A DNA stretch of 64,000 nucleotides from Prorocentrum cordatum (GCA_963575745.1 CAUYUJ010006324.1:146001-210000); one strand, 5' to 3'. Counted from the stretch's first letter, positions 49,583 through 60,227 are shown. Numbers and translations: made by a program. The notes: a model not told the origin generated them from the letters alone.

Positions 49583-49866
49583 GGTATGTCACATCTTTTA
49601 AACATAGTTGTCAATACCACACCCACCAGGACGTCCGCCGCCAACCAACCCCAGGCGAGGCCAAACGGGCCAAAGCCAGGGATCGCATAGTATTCCGGGG
49701 TGAAGCCGAAGCAGACCATGCTTGTGTGGACGGTGGACAGCCAATATTCGTTGGGGAGAATTGCCATGTATGCTTTCGTTCCACGGGCGTCTGCGGATCC
49801 CCAAGACTACACAGCAAACTTCCATCCACCCCAGTCCACACTGGTCACTACGTCCCACCGTGTCAT
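49579..49866 (-). pseudogene. Upstream coding segment of the cysteine-rich gene, with in-frame TAG
   Basis: Minus frame from ATG 49,864-49,866 reads protein-like (Asp-Trp-Gly-Gly-Trp-Lys-Phe), hits TAG at 49,807-49,809, and continues through Met-Ala-Ile-Leu-Pro-Asn-Glu-Tyr-Trp to a hydrophobic stretch (Phe-Gly-Leu-Ala-Trp-Gly-Trp-Leu-Ala, Val-Leu-Val-Gly-Val-Val-Leu) that could be a membrane helix. It stops at 49,579. The stop and the phase change suggest decay or an unrecognised intron. Confidence 0.4.
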
Positions 49867-49879
49867 ACTATTCACGACC

Positions 49880-50012
49880 ACGTGTTTCAATAATTACCGA
49901 CCACCACGGGTTTCCATAATTACCACCATGGGTTTCCAGAATGACCACCACGGGTTTCCGTAACTACGACGGCGGGTTCTCATAATTACCACCATGGGTT
50001 TCCATAACTTTC
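49880..50012. repeat. ~22-bp minisatellite
   Basis: About six copies of CCACCAxGGGTTTCCATAATTA next to a long poly(A) run. Confidence 0.85.
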
Positions 50013-50035
50013 GCTTCGTAGCTACCACAAAATAT

Positions 50036-50039
<4 letters not shown>

Positions 50040-50118
<79 letters not shown>
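50040..50118 (+). repeat. 79-nt uninterrupted poly(A) tract
   Basis: A run of about 79 A on the plus strand between AAAATATACAT and CGCACGCCC. No other A-run of this size exists in the window. It could be a retroposed poly(A) tail whose body lies to the left. Confidence 0.95.
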
Positions 50119-50119
<1 letters not shown>

Positions 50120-50304
50120 GCACGCCCGCACACGAAAACCCGAACTTACTTTTACTAGCGATGCTTCGTCGGCGCATACACCTGCAACATTAGAATTCAA
50201 CGGCGACATGCAGACAAAGAGCTTTATAATAATCATTGTTCAGGCTTCATTATATTGGATAGTCGGTAATCTTGCCCGCATTGCTATATATGTTTCCGTT
50301 TTCT

Positions 50305-50665
50305 CGTGCATGCAGAGAATTATCGCCCAATTTCTCTTTTCCCCGTTATCTACAAAGTACTCGCGTCGATGATCAAATAAAAACGTCAACACGGAGGAGT
50401 TGAGAGTAGGAATCGGCCGACACAATTTTGGTTCATACCGAAATGCAGCGCAATAGACGCTATTTTTCAATCGCCCGCCGTATGATCAACGCCGTGAGTT
50501 GCATTCAAAAACATGGATTGTTAGCAAAACCGTTCCTAATGTTGAAAAGGTTTGGTATTTCAGAACCCATGTTAGCACTTGTCGGATTAACTTATGCAGA
50601 ACATTTTTTCCTCTTGAAATACCCTGCAAACGATTCCAAACTCAAGCAACAATGCGCAAGCAAAA
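50305..50665 (+). pseudogene. Non-LTR reverse transcriptase fragment, copy A
   Basis: Starts at Glu-Asn-Tyr-Arg-Pro-Ile-Ser-Leu-Phe-Pro-Val-Ile-Tyr-Lys-Val (50,312-50,356), equivalent to Cys-Arg-Pro-Ile-Ala-Leu-Leu-Pro in copy B. It continues through Ser-Ile-Ala-Arg-Arg-Met-Ile-Asn-Ala and Phe-Gly-Ile-Ser-Glu-Pro-Met-Leu-Ala-Leu to a Leu-Lys-Tyr-Pro-Ala-Asn-Asp-Ser stretch, in changing phases with stops. The part carrying the first catalytic Asp is lost. Same family as copies B and C. Confidence 0.65.
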
Positions 50666-50839
50666 ACCAAACGCCTACACGCTGCATCGGCACGCAAAAT
50701 TGTTTTGAGTTTTCAATTGGGGCGCGGGGGCAACGCGCGCTAAATACACGCGAGAACGCACGGGGGCAGACGCGCCAAATGCGCACCGAAGAAAACAAAA
50801 GACATGCCAAATGCGTGCCTGCACGGGGCGCAGGAAGAG

Positions 50840-52245
50840 GGGAGGGAGGAACCGAGGCCGAGGAAGGGAGGAAGGCAGGAGGGGAGGCGAAATCAAAGCC
50901 ACATATCTTCCATGCAATCGCGCACGCAACGAGCACATTGTTGTTTGGGTCTCCCAGGCCTGCGGTTGAGTTCCCAGTTCCTGGGTTCACGCGAGTTTGG
51001 CATGCACGTTGGCATCCTAAGTAAGTTGTCAGAGGGCAAAATGCATAGGCTATTGTACAACTTGATTTGCGGATCAAGCAAAATTGCGTTCAGAGCGGGA
51101 AAAAATGTTTTTCCAAGATTTCCGCGTTGGAGACTTTCGATATGAACGAAGATGGGATGGACATGATTTTCCTCCGGCAGCGCGCGTGGAAACCGTCCAA
51201 ACGACGTTTGTCGGATTACAACAACTATCTAGATTCGAGACTATACAGAAGCTTTGGCAACTCAATCGCACTATTCAATTCGACCTTTCTTTTCCTAGGT
51301 CTGTTCGCATGCGACCAACACCTTTGCATCGTTTTGAAGATTCTTTTCGCTTCCCCAATCCGTCTGGTGTTTGATCTGCATCACAACTGTTTCGTCCCAA
51401 TTTAATTCTAGCCCGTAGGCGGCCCCTTCTTCGACAACAACGTTCAGAATTGTAATTTGTGCGCGCTGCTGATCGCCAATATTGTGTCGTCTGCGTACAA
51501 GAGGTCCGTGGCCATAATGAAAAGTGGTTCTTTGATAGTCGACGTCAATTCTTCCATGTGTTTGTCGACGTCGAATAACGGGACCGATTGAACAATGATA
51601 AATCAATATGGGGACAACGGGCAACCTTGAGCGATCCCAGTTTTTGTCTTCTTGTTGTTGAATTGCTTGCTTCGTCTTTCAGGATGAAGAAACGCTCAGA
51701 ATATATACCTGCTATAAAATTCACCATTCTTTCTGGAATTCCAAACCGGCGTAATGCGGTAATCAATTCATCGTGTTTGAGTGCGTCACAAGGTTTTGCC
51801 CAATCCAGAAAAATTACCAAACAAGTAGATGAGGCAGAGGCGCATGCCGCGTCAATCATTCGACGCACGATGGAAATATTTTGCGTTGTATTCTTGCCGG
51901 GCCTGAAGCCAAATTGTGTTTTTCGTATTGGTGTTTCTGCTCCTCCATCTTGCAGGCGTCTTTGTATAATTGAAGTCGCAACTTTATAGCCAACTGGTAA
52001 AAGCGCGATTGGCCTGCAGTTAGCTGGGAGGCTGGCGTCGCCCTTTTTGCAGAACAGCATTGCACATGATGTTGTCCATTGCGTTGGAATGTCGTTTTGA
52101 TTCCACCATTTTTGACAACACTAATCAGTTGTCCAATGCTTCCCCGCTATGCAGCAGGTACTTCCAGAATTCAGGAGGTACGTCATCAACTCCGGCAGCT
52201 TTCCCAACCGACATTTTTGTGAGCATATGGATTTGAAGTGTCTCT
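50840..52245 (-). pseudogene. Non-LTR reverse transcriptase, copy B
   Basis: Order on the minus strand: Gly-Lys-Ala-Ala-Gly-Val-Asp-Asp-Val-Pro-Pro-Glu-Phe-Trp (about 52,160-52,210), Ala-Asn-Cys-Arg-Pro-Ile-Ala-Leu-Leu-Pro, Thr-Gln-Phe-Gly-Phe-Arg-Pro-Gly-Lys, Phe-Leu-Asp-Trp-Ala-Lys-Pro-Cys-Asp-Ala-Leu (Ala-Phe expected where Pro-Cys stands), Gly-Ile-Pro-Glu-Arg-Met, then after shifts Tyr-Gly-Leu-Glu-Leu-Asn-Trp-Asp-Glu-Thr, Lys-Leu-Leu-Tyr-Ser-Leu-Glu-Ser, Ser-Asn-Ala-Glu-Ile-Leu and Gly-Arg-Pro-Lys-Gln-Gln. The best open part is 51,545-52,060. The Asp-Asp box and several other parts are destroyed by stops and shifts. It is the most complete of three related copies. Confidence 0.8.
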
Positions 52246-52339
52246 CCCATGTGTGATCTCTCTTTCACCATGCCTGTTCACCATCCTTCAGACGATCATG
52301 TTCTACGACGTCGACGAGATCTACAACAACATGGCGGTT

Positions 52340-53112
52340 GATTGGCAATATCCATATTATTGTATGCAATGATATATTGTATACCGACGACGCAATGTTT
52401 GTAAGTGCCAACATATTCAAACTCCAAATGCTGCTGGATTTGACAAAAGAAATGGGGTCAATATGGTCTTGATTTGAACTGGGACAAAACAGTGGTGATA
52501 CAAATCAGCAGTGATGGGATGGTTTACGATTCCTCTTCAAAGCCGCTCAAAATTTCACAGCAGGCAATGTATTTGGGGGGGCTGTTGCACAGTAGCGCCG
52601 CAAGCAAACCCAAAGCCACAAGACGCTTGGGAGAAGCAAAGCAAATTTTCAAAGCACTGGCAATGTGCTGGAACCATACGGGTATTAGCAAACAACGAAA
52701 GTTACGCCTCTTCGACGCCATCGTAATCCCAAAACTTTTGTACAACTTTGAATCTTTATGGTTATTACAAGCAGACCGGGATCGATTGTATAGTTTTCGA
52801 GCAGACTGTTTTCGGAAAATTCTGGAAATCCAGCACGCGTATTATTCCCGCATTTCCAACGCAGAGGTTCTTTCTTCAGCACAGGCAAAGCTTCTCAGCG
52901 AGACCCTACAGAAAAGGCACATTCAAACTTATGTCAAGATATCGGAAGCGCCAGAAGACATACTTCTCAAAGCCTTGTTCGTGAACCAGGTGGCGCCGCC
53001 CGGAGACAATGGAACATTGATCGAAAGAAGGGTCGCCCAAAATTGCAGTGGGCAAATTGCGCGTGCACATTGCTTCAAAAAAATCAGGAGGAATCGCAAC
53101 ATTTGTGGATGA
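52340..53112 (+). pseudogene. Non-LTR reverse transcriptase, copy C
   Basis: Starts around Leu-Tyr-Thr-Asp-Asp-Ala-Met-Phe-Val (catalytic pair, near 52,380-52,400). One base is out of phase before Tyr-Gly-Leu-Asp-Leu-Asn-Trp-Asp-Lys-Thr-Val-Val-Ile-Gln (near 52,466). It is then open for 212 codons (52,474-53,112): Tyr-Leu-Gly-Gly-Leu, Pro-Lys-Leu-Leu-Tyr-Asn-Phe-Glu-Ser-Leu-Trp, Ile-Ser-Asn-Ala-Glu-Val-Leu. A phase change near 53,020 hides Gly-Arg-Pro-Lys-Leu-Gln-Trp-Ala-Asn-Cys. It lies head-to-head with copy B and overlaps it in content, so they are two insertions, not one inverted copy. Confidence 0.8.
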
Positions 53113-53245
53113 GCGCCCCCGGGGAAAAATCTTCATCTTCCTCGTCGTTCTTCTCTCTCCTCCCTCCGCTGGCGCGACTTGCATTCGTTTGGCATATTAT
53201 GTAGTATTTTGCGCGCGTTTGGCGTATTTGCTTCATTTTGCCGAG
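53113..53245 (+). other. 3' tail of the copy B/C LINE family
   Basis: CATTCGTTTGGCATATTATG then GCGCGCGTTTGGCGTATTTG resembles the sequence downstream of copy B on the minus strand (GCACGCATTTGGCATGTC then GCGCATTTGGCGCGTCTG, about 50,765-50,825), both after a pyrimidine-rich stretch. This suggests a shared 3' untranslated end. Confidence 0.55.
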
Positions 53246-53830
53246 GCGCTGTGCCATAAACTGGCGCATGGCTTCTGTCTGTCTGTCTGTCCGGCCCATT
53301 CGAAAGAAAACCAATTAAAACAAAAAATGCGATAACGGCTAATCAGTAAGAGCCTGCACAACAAAACCCACAACTATTCTTCCCGACGCTATTTTGTCGG
53401 TGCGTGCACGGGCAATGCTTTAATACAGCGACGACTTGCCAGACAACATGATACATACTAAGGGGCTCACATTGGATAGCGTTGCCCCTCATGATCCGAC
53501 TGCGGTGGTGCACGGCCAGCACGTCAACCGTTAAAATTTCACAATTCATACTGCCAGCCTGCCCGACGACAGCGAAATTCCTCGGCCATTATTTCTCCCG
53601 TGTATCTATTTCCTGTGTATCTTTTTTTTGTCCAAGTATCATTGCTTCTTGTTCTCTTTCCTCCACTTCCTTCCATCCTCTTCATGCGTGTTCTCATCCT
53701 GTCCCATCTTCCCGGATTTATCTCCTCCCGCCCTTTCTCCCTTTAGTGTTTTTTCAGGTTCAAGCCTTCGTGCAGCAATCGCAGTTTGCTTTCCATCGGC
53801 GTGCTGACCGGTCCGTAAGCTTTTCATATT
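53246..53830. other. Sequence without recognised feature
   Basis: Moderate-GC sequence with pyrimidine-rich patches; no frame or motif supported. Confidence 0.4.
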
Positions 53831-55525
53831 TTGCTGCGTCATGCGCGGAATGGGAGGGAGCCAGAATGGGAGAACTGGAAAGGAGAGAGGCCTGAGTCGA
53901 AGTGGTGGGATCCAAAATGGGACGGCGCCACACTGCAAGGGGATGGCGATGAGCAAGGCGATGCGTTCATGCCAGCACTTTTACACCTCGCTTTGAATAC
54001 AACTCTGCGACGTATCGAAGAACGACTACCACCGGGATGTGTATTTCTGGCGTACCTTGACGACATTTCTGTTGTTTGTGACCTGGACGACATACTCTAT
54101 GTGTTGGGAGTGACACGCGACACGCTCCAGCGCACTTGCCACATCGGCGTTGACGAAGGGAAATGAGTCGCATGGGGTCCGACGCGGCAGCCACGACCAC
54201 CACCTCGGTGCGATACCGTCGGAAGCGATGCGTACGTGCAAGCACATGCAACTGGTTTAGGAGAGGGAGAATCTCTTACAATCATTACCTTTGCTCCCCT
54301 CCCCAGGCAGCTTGGTTATTACTCTATTTATGTGCTGTGCCCCGGGCCAACCATCTACTCCGGACTTTGCCACCGCAACAAAGCCGCCTTGCCGCATGGG
54401 GCCACGATGCCAGCATCTTTCGGACGTTCAAAACTGTTCCATATACCTTCGCGCGATGGGTGGCAAACGGATTAGCAGCAACTTCGGTGCGATTCCTGGG
54501 TGACGCAAGCAACCTTACCATTGCGGTTTGGAGGTGTGGGATTCCGAAATTCGGAAAAAGTCGATCCAGCAGCTTATTGGGGAAGGTGGGCGGATACATT
54601 GCCTCAAGTATTGGATCATGTCCCATCGCGTGGGAGGAATATATTGTTTCACTTGAACATCTTACACAATTCTTCCCCGAATGGTCCACGCGTCGGGCCT
54701 GCTTGTTTGGTCGCAGCGGAACAAGCGGGATCGCACTGTGACAATGCAAGTTGGCAGGGGCGGCCTGCGTGGGACGACCTGGGGCGCACGTCCACCAGAG
54801 CATGGTTGGCAATTCCACGCGTTCAACCCATTGTTTTATGTGTGAAGGACGACGACGGTTGGGCACCGCTACTGCAATTTATGGACCCGACCCCCGCGGA
54901 TATTTTTGGCTGTCTACCAATCTGAAGCCCGTTTTCATTCGCGCCATGCGGAAATGGTGGCACCTTAGCGACAAATATTAGTGGAAACAAGAGGACATGT
55001 ACCGGAAAAGAATGTGGAGCAATTAGTTTCAACCGCTACAACCTACCTTTACAACTTGAAAACCCTAGTGGATTGGATGTTGTGGTGCGAAATTTGTCCA
55101 TCGCCTCCGGTCTTCCTTTATTCCGCGATGCAACCGTGCTCTCACCTCTTACGCGCGCCGGTTTCCCACGCCCAGGAACTAGTAATCAAGGGGAAAATAT
55201 TTGCGTTTAGCTGAATCAAACAACAGCAATACGCACCCGGAAGTGACGGACAGTGGTTTTGGGAAGCTCTTATGCTTGAGTGGTGAAGTCTATGGGCGGC
55301 GGGGCTCGCAATCCCTGGCCCTTGGGCTGGCCAGGGGGAAAAGCCCGGGATTGCACCCTGGAGCGCGCGCTGGGGCCGCCCGAGGACTTATCTACAGATG
55401 GCGGAGATTGCTTGGCGGTGCTCTCTACAAAGCTGTCGCCAATGCAGTCCTGCACCCGGCATGGGACTTGCCCGCCGCGCTCGCTGAGCCCGCCTGCCCA
55501 TTCGGGGACTTGGAGGTTGCCTAAC
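53831..55525 (+). pseudogene. Second family of non-LTR reverse transcriptase, decayed
   Basis: Phases change at least four times. Gly-Asp-Glu-Gln-Gly-Asp-Ala-Phe-Met-Pro-Ala-Leu is followed by Phe-Leu-Ala-Tyr-Leu-Asp-Asp-Ile-Ser-Val-Val (catalytic pair, about 54,046-54,078). Then come Val-Pro-Arg-Ala-Asn-His-Leu-Leu-Arg-Thr-Leu-Pro-Pro (near 54,338-54,376), Leu-Pro-Leu-Arg-Phe-Gly-Gly-Val-Gly-Phe-Arg and Ala-Ala-Tyr-Trp-Gly-Arg-Trp-Ala-Asp (54,515-54,600), and a C-terminal Leu-Ala-Arg-Gly-Lys stretch, Ile-Tyr-Arg-Trp-Arg-Arg-Leu-Leu (to 55,524). The box order differs in wording from copies A-C, so this is another family. The first part of the palm domain is missing. Confidence 0.72.
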
Positions 55526-55686
55526 TCTTCCCCCCCTCCTCCTCCTCTTCCCCCTCTCCTCCGCAACTTTGCGCTCCGTTTTTTCGCGCCTCAGTGGCGC
55601 CCCGTTCCCCCAATTAGTAACGCATTATTCTCTTGCACAGGGTGTCTAGAGCTCCGACCACTTTATTTCGGCACCGCACCCCCCCC
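55526..55686. other. C/T-rich junction
   Basis: Pyrimidine-rich start, then low-copy sequence leading into the ATC tract and satellite. Confidence 0.4.
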
Positions 55687-55687
55687 C

Positions 55688-55743
<56 letters not shown>

Positions 55744-55812
55744 TCATCCTCACAATCATCACCATCATAATCACCATCATCATCGTCATCATCCACATCA
55801 TCATCATCATGC
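55687..55812. repeat. (ATC)n microsatellite
   Basis: ATC repeat, pure to about 55,740 and imperfect to 55,810, at the left edge of the ~106-bp satellite. Confidence 0.95.
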
Positions 55813-55814
55813 GC

Positions 55815-58195
55815 CCCCTCCGTCTCAGCGCCCTCCCGCGGCTCCAGCGCCCGCCCAGTGCCCCCTCCGCCCCGACCACTTTATTTCGGCACCGCACCCC
55901 CCCCCGCTCCGCCCCCTCCCCCGCGCCGTCTCAGCGCCCCCCCGCGGCTCCAGCGCCCGCCCAGTGCCCCCTCCGCCTCGACCACTTTATTTCGGCACCG
56001 CACCCCCCCCCCGCTCCGCCCCCTCCCCCGCGCCGTCTCAGCGCCCCCCCGCGGCTCCAGCGCCCGCCCAGTGCCTCCTCCGCCCCGACCACTTTATTTC
56101 GGCACCGCACCCCCTCCCCGCTCCGCCCCCTCCCCCGCGCCGTCTCAGCGCCCCCCCGCGGCTCCAGCGCCCGCCCAGTGCCCCCTCCGCCCCGACCACT
56201 TTATTTCGGCACCGCACCCCCCCTCCCCGCTCCGCCCCCTCCCCCGCGCCGTCTCAGCGCCCCCGCGCGGCTCCAGCGCCCGCCCAGTGCCCCCTCCGCC
56301 CCGACCACTTTATTTCGGCACCGCACCCCCCCCCCGCTCCGCCCCCTCCCCCGCGCCGTCTCAGCGCCCCGCGCGGCTCCAGCGCCCGCCCAGTGCCCCC
56401 TCCGCCCCGACCACTTTATTTCGGCACCGCACCCCCCCCCGCTCCGCCCCCTCCCCCGCGCCGTCTCAGCGCCCCCGCGGCTCCAGCGCCCGCCCAGTGC
56501 CCCCTCCGCCTCGACCACTTATTTCGGCACCGCACCCCGCCCCCGCTCCGCCCCCTCCCCCGCGCCGTCTCAGCGCTCCCCCGCGGCTCCAGCGCCCGCC
56601 TTGTGCCCCCGCCCCGACCACTTTATTCGGCACCGCACCCCGCCCCCGCTCGCCCCCTCCCCCGCGCACGTCTCAGCGCCCTGCCGCGGCTCCAGCGCCC
56701 GCCCAGTGCCCCCTCCGCCCCGACCACTTTATTTCGGCACCGCACCCCCCCCCCGCTCCGCTCCCTCCCCCGCGCCGTCTCAGCGCCCCTCCGCGGCTCC
56801 AGCGCCCGCCCAGTGCACCCTCCGCCTCGACCACTTTATTTCGGCACCGCCTCCCCCCCCGCTCCGCCCCTTCCCCCGCGCCGTCTCAGCGCCCCCCCGC
56901 GGCTCCAGCGCCCGCCCAGCGGCCCTCCGCCCCGACAACTCGACAACTTTATTTCGCACGTCAGATTTACCCCGCTCCGCCCCCTTCTCCCGCGCGTCTC
57001 AGCGCCCCCCCCCCGAGGCTCCAGAGCACCGCCCAGTGCCCCCTCGCCCGCAATTTTTATTTGTTCGGCGCCGCACCCCCCCTCCCCCGCTCCGGCCCCT
57101 TCCCCCGCGCCGACTCAGCGCCACCTCCCCTCGCGCCGTCTCTGCGCCCCCGACGCGGCTCCAGGCGCCCTCCCAGTGCCCCCTCCGCCCCGCCACTTTA
57201 TTTTCGGCACCGCGCCCCCCCCCCCCCCGCTTCGCTCCCCCCCCCTCCCGCGCCGTCCGTCTCTGCGCCCGCGCGGCTCCTGCGCTCGCACAGTGCCCCC
57301 CTCCGCCCCGACCACTTTATTTCGGCGCCGCACCCCCCCCCGCTCCGCCCCCTCCCCCGCGCCGTCTCAGCGCCCCTGCGCGGCTCCAGCGCCCGCCCAG
57401 TGCTCCCTCCGCCCCGGCCGCTTTATTTCGGCACCGCGCCCCCCCCGGCTCCGCCCCCTCCCCCGCGCCGTCTCAGCGCACCCGCGGCTCCAGCGCCCGC
57501 CCAGCGCCCCCTCCGCCCCGGCCACTTTATTTCGGCACGCACCCCCCCCCTTCCGCCCCCTACACCGCGCCGTCTCAGCGCCCCCCCGCGGCTCTAGCGC
57601 CCGCCCAGCGCCCCCTCTCCGCCCGACCACTTTATTTCGGCACCGCCCCCCCCCCCCCCCCCCCCTCCCCCGTCCGCCCCTTCCCCGCGCCGTCTCAGCG
57701 CCCCCTCCCGCGGCTCCAGCGCCCGCCCCAGTGCCCCCTCCGCCCCGACCACTTTATTTCGGCACCGCACCCCCCCTCCCCGCTCCGCCCCTCCCCCGCG
57801 CCGTCTCAGCGCCCCCCGCGGCTCCAGCGCCCGCCCAGTGCCCCCTCCGCCCCGACCACTTTATTTCGGCACCGCACCCCCCCCCGCTCCGCCCCCTCCC
57901 CCGCGCCGTCTCATCGCCCCCCCGCGGCTCCAGCGCCCGCCCAGCGCCCCCTCCGCCCCGACCACTTTATTTCGGCACCGCACCCCCTCCCCCGCTCCGC
58001 CCCCTCCCCCGCGCCGTCTCAGCGCCCCCCCCGCGGCTCCGGCGCCCGCCCAGTGCCCCCTCCGCCCCGACCATTTTATTTCGGCACCGCACCCCCCCCC
58101 TCCCCGCTCCGCCTCCTCCCCCGCGCCGTCTCAGCGCCCCCCCGCGGCTCCAGCGCCCGCCCAGTGCCCCCTCCGCCCCGACCATTTTATTTGCA
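55815..58195. repeat. ~106-bp C-rich satellite
   Basis: About 22 tandem units. Each has CCGACCACTTTATTTCGGCACCGCACC, a C-run, GCTCCGCCCCCTCCCCCGCGCCGTCTCAGCGCC, a C-run, GCGGCTCCAGCGCCCGCCCAGTGCCCCCTCCG. Unit starts near 55,865, 55,971 and 56,078 give 106-107 bp; C-run changes shift the phase from unit to unit. No unit has a plus-strand stop, so all three frames are open for kilobases. The left part, up to about 56,520, is most uniform; 56,930-57,300 is most degenerate. Confidence 0.95.
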
Positions 58196-58239
58196 CTTTG
58201 CACCGCGAGCCCCCAGCAGCTGAGTCCGCTCAGTAGTTT

Positions 58240-58425
58240 CTTCCAGCCCTCCTTGGACCCTGGAGGCCTCCCCTTGGGACCCTCTGTAGGCTTCTCGGGC
58301 GTCAGTTGGAGGCTTCCTGGGAACCCGTCAAAGGTCTTTGAAGCCATCTTGCGGAGGACTGCCATTGGAGTCTCCTCGCGCTCGCCCTCTGGAGCCCCTC
58401 TTGCGGCCCTGTTTTGTTCACTCCT
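58240..58425. repeat. CTTGG/GGAGGC array fragment
   Basis: Short diverged array at the right edge of the satellite (GGCCTCCCCTTGGGACCCTC and so on). Confidence 0.55.
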
Positions 58426-58655
58426 TCTGCGATGTCTGGCATCCTCTCCCCCCCCTCCTCCTCCACATCCTCCTCCTCCCCCTTCCTTTTTGTGCAAGAA
58501 CCATGGCACACGTGCCACTTGTTTTCGGCGCGTGTCGGGTAGTTGCCGGAAGAGCCCTTCGCGGTCCGAGTCGGAAGAAAAAAATGGAATCGAAATATAC
58601 GAGAAAGATCCGGGGCGGGAGAAACCGGCATGAGGAAAAACCCGGAATTCCAGGG
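58426..58655. other. Sequence without recognised feature
   Basis: C-rich patch, then low-copy moderate-GC sequence. Confidence 0.4.
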
Positions 58656-58659
58656 GTGG

Positions 58660-58687
58660 AAACCCGGAACCCGAGGGTTCCGGGTTT
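58660..58687. repeat. Perfect 13-bp inverted repeat (hairpin)
   Basis: AAACCCGGAACCC (58,660-58,672), GA, GGGTTCCGGGTTT (58,675-58,687). An imperfect second version (AACCCAGAACC, CTAC, GGTTCCGGGTT) lies at about 58,719-58,744. A CTTGG array follows. Confidence 0.85.
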
Positions 58688-58764
58688 TCCAAAAGTCCTC
58701 AAAGTCCCGGGAAGAGAAAACCCAGAACCCTACGGTTCCGGGTTCCAGGAATTGCCAGGGGTGA

Positions 58765-58940
58765 GAGGGTCTCTTGGGCCGTCTTGGTGCTCTGTTCGCC
58801 TTTGGAGGGTGTCCTGGGGCCGTCTTGGGCCATCCAGAGGCCCTCTGAGGCCATCTTGGGTCCTTCTGGAGGCCCTCTCGGGCCAGCTTGGGGCTCTTTT
58901 GGGGCCGTCTAGGGGTCCTCTTGGGCTGTCCTGAGTCCCG
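58765..58940. repeat. CTTGGGCCGTC array fragment
   Basis: GGGCCGTCTTGG units ending in CCTGAGTCCCGAGG. Confidence 0.75.
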
Positions 58941-58964
58941 AGGCCGTCGTTGCGGACGGGAGCG

Positions 58965-59114
58965 GAAGGGGGAGGAGGAGGAGGAGGAGGAGGAAGAGGA
59001 CAAGGAACGGGGGATGATGAGGAGGAGGAGGGTAGATGAGGAGCGAGGGGGGGGGGGGACGAGGGAGGAGAGGGAAGGTTGAGGATGGAAAGCGTCTCTC
59101 GTCGTCGTCGTTGT

Positions 59115-59169
<55 letters not shown>

Positions 59170-59400
59170 GTTCTTCGGTCGTCGGCGGTCGTCGGCCCCT
59201 GCCGCCTCGGCGCTGTCCCGCACGCGCGCGCGCGGCCCCTTGGGGAGATGAGGGCGAGGAGGGGTAGGAGGAGAAAGAGGAGGAGGAGGAGGAGGAGGAG
59301 GAGGAGGAGGAGGAGGAGGAGGAGGAGGAGGAGGAGGAGGAGGAGGAGGAGGAGGAGGAGGAGGAGGAGGAGGAGGAGGAGCAGGAGGATGGCGATGACG
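58965..59400. repeat. GGA tracts and (CGT)n tract
   Basis: GGA (58,965-59,035), (TCG/CGT)n (59,098-59,166), a GC-rich insert with GCGCGCGCGCG (59,222-59,233), and a long GGA tract (59,272-59,385). Confidence 0.93.
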
Positions 59401-60227
59401 GTGACGAGGAGCAGGATGAGGAGGCGTGGCTCTGGACCAGTCGTTCCCAACGGCTTTTTCACCTCAGGCCAGGACCCCGATCCGATCAAAATTTATTTAT
59501 CCAGGAATTCACACGTTCCATTCAGAATAGATATTGGGCCCACGCGTCGCAATATTATTGTGGATCGGGGTCTGCCTGCTGTATTGCTAGCTACCAGTTT
59601 CACGCCATCACCAGAACTTGGAAGCGTTGTGAAGAAGATGCGTCCTATCTTGTTCCAGCAGCCACAGCCGTGGTCAAGGGCATTGTGTGGCATGGGCAGC
59701 GCAGATACCTAGCAGGAATGAAAGGGGAGGAAAACAGTTTTGCATGTTGGAGGTGTGGGGAGCCGCAGGAAGATGCTCCCCATTGCTACTGGACATGCCC
59801 ATGCCTTACAGATCTTGGCCGTTATCACCCAGCCATAGCAGATTCTCAGCATCTCCTCCAGCGAGCTGTTTCCGAGGCTCTTGGCAGTTCGATCGCGTGG
59901 CTACGAGGCCTGCAGCCACAGGAGCACACTGCCGATGTGGCTAATAATTTCCATGGTGCTGTGGAACTGGAGTGTTGCGTGTTCCCTGGGCCTACCGTTT
60001 CTCTGAATGGCGGGCTGGTGGAATTGATGCTTCGGGAAGTAAGTTCACTGGGGATCCAAGGCTTAGGAGAATTGGCTGGGGGCTAGTATTGTTCGATCGG
60101 GACATTCGTGCGATTGGCACCATTTTCGGCCCAGTCCCAGGCAAACAGACCATCCACCGAGGGGAGCTCATTGCCGCCATTAATGCTTTCCGATTGCAGG
60201 GGCCTCTCCATCTAATCACATATAATA
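59400..60227 (+). pseudogene. LINE C-terminal region: zinc knuckle and first half of RNase H
   Basis: An open phase from about 59,400 (no ATG needed if internal) reads Trp-Thr-Ser-Arg-Ser-Gln-Arg to a CCHC knuckle Cys-Trp-Arg-Cys-Gly-Glu...His-Cys-Tyr-Trp-Thr-Cys (about 59,745-59,800), typical of the segment between reverse transcriptase and RNase H. After a phase change near 60,000, RNase H begins: Ile-Asp-Ala-Ser-Gly-Ser-Lys (first catalytic Asp), Gly-Trp-Gly-Leu-Val, and His-Arg-Gly-Glu-Leu (catalytic Glu, about 60,164). It breaks after Leu-Ile-Thr-Tyr-Asn-Thr, where the next catalytic Asp is expected in Thr-Asp-Asn; Tyr stands there. The second half resumes at 61,686. Confidence 0.75.

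Noticed and set aside
50840-53112. Copies B and C as one LINE with a 5' inversion
   Set aside because: Both contain the Leu-Asn-Trp-Asp region and the Gly-Arg-Pro-Lys region, so they overlap in content and must be two insertions.
55280-58633. An apparent 1,117-codon plus-strand frame (and 804- and 579-codon frames in the other phases)
   Set aside because: They arise because the ~106-bp satellite has no stop on the plus strand in any phase. Unit length is not a multiple of three, and there is no non-repeat domain.
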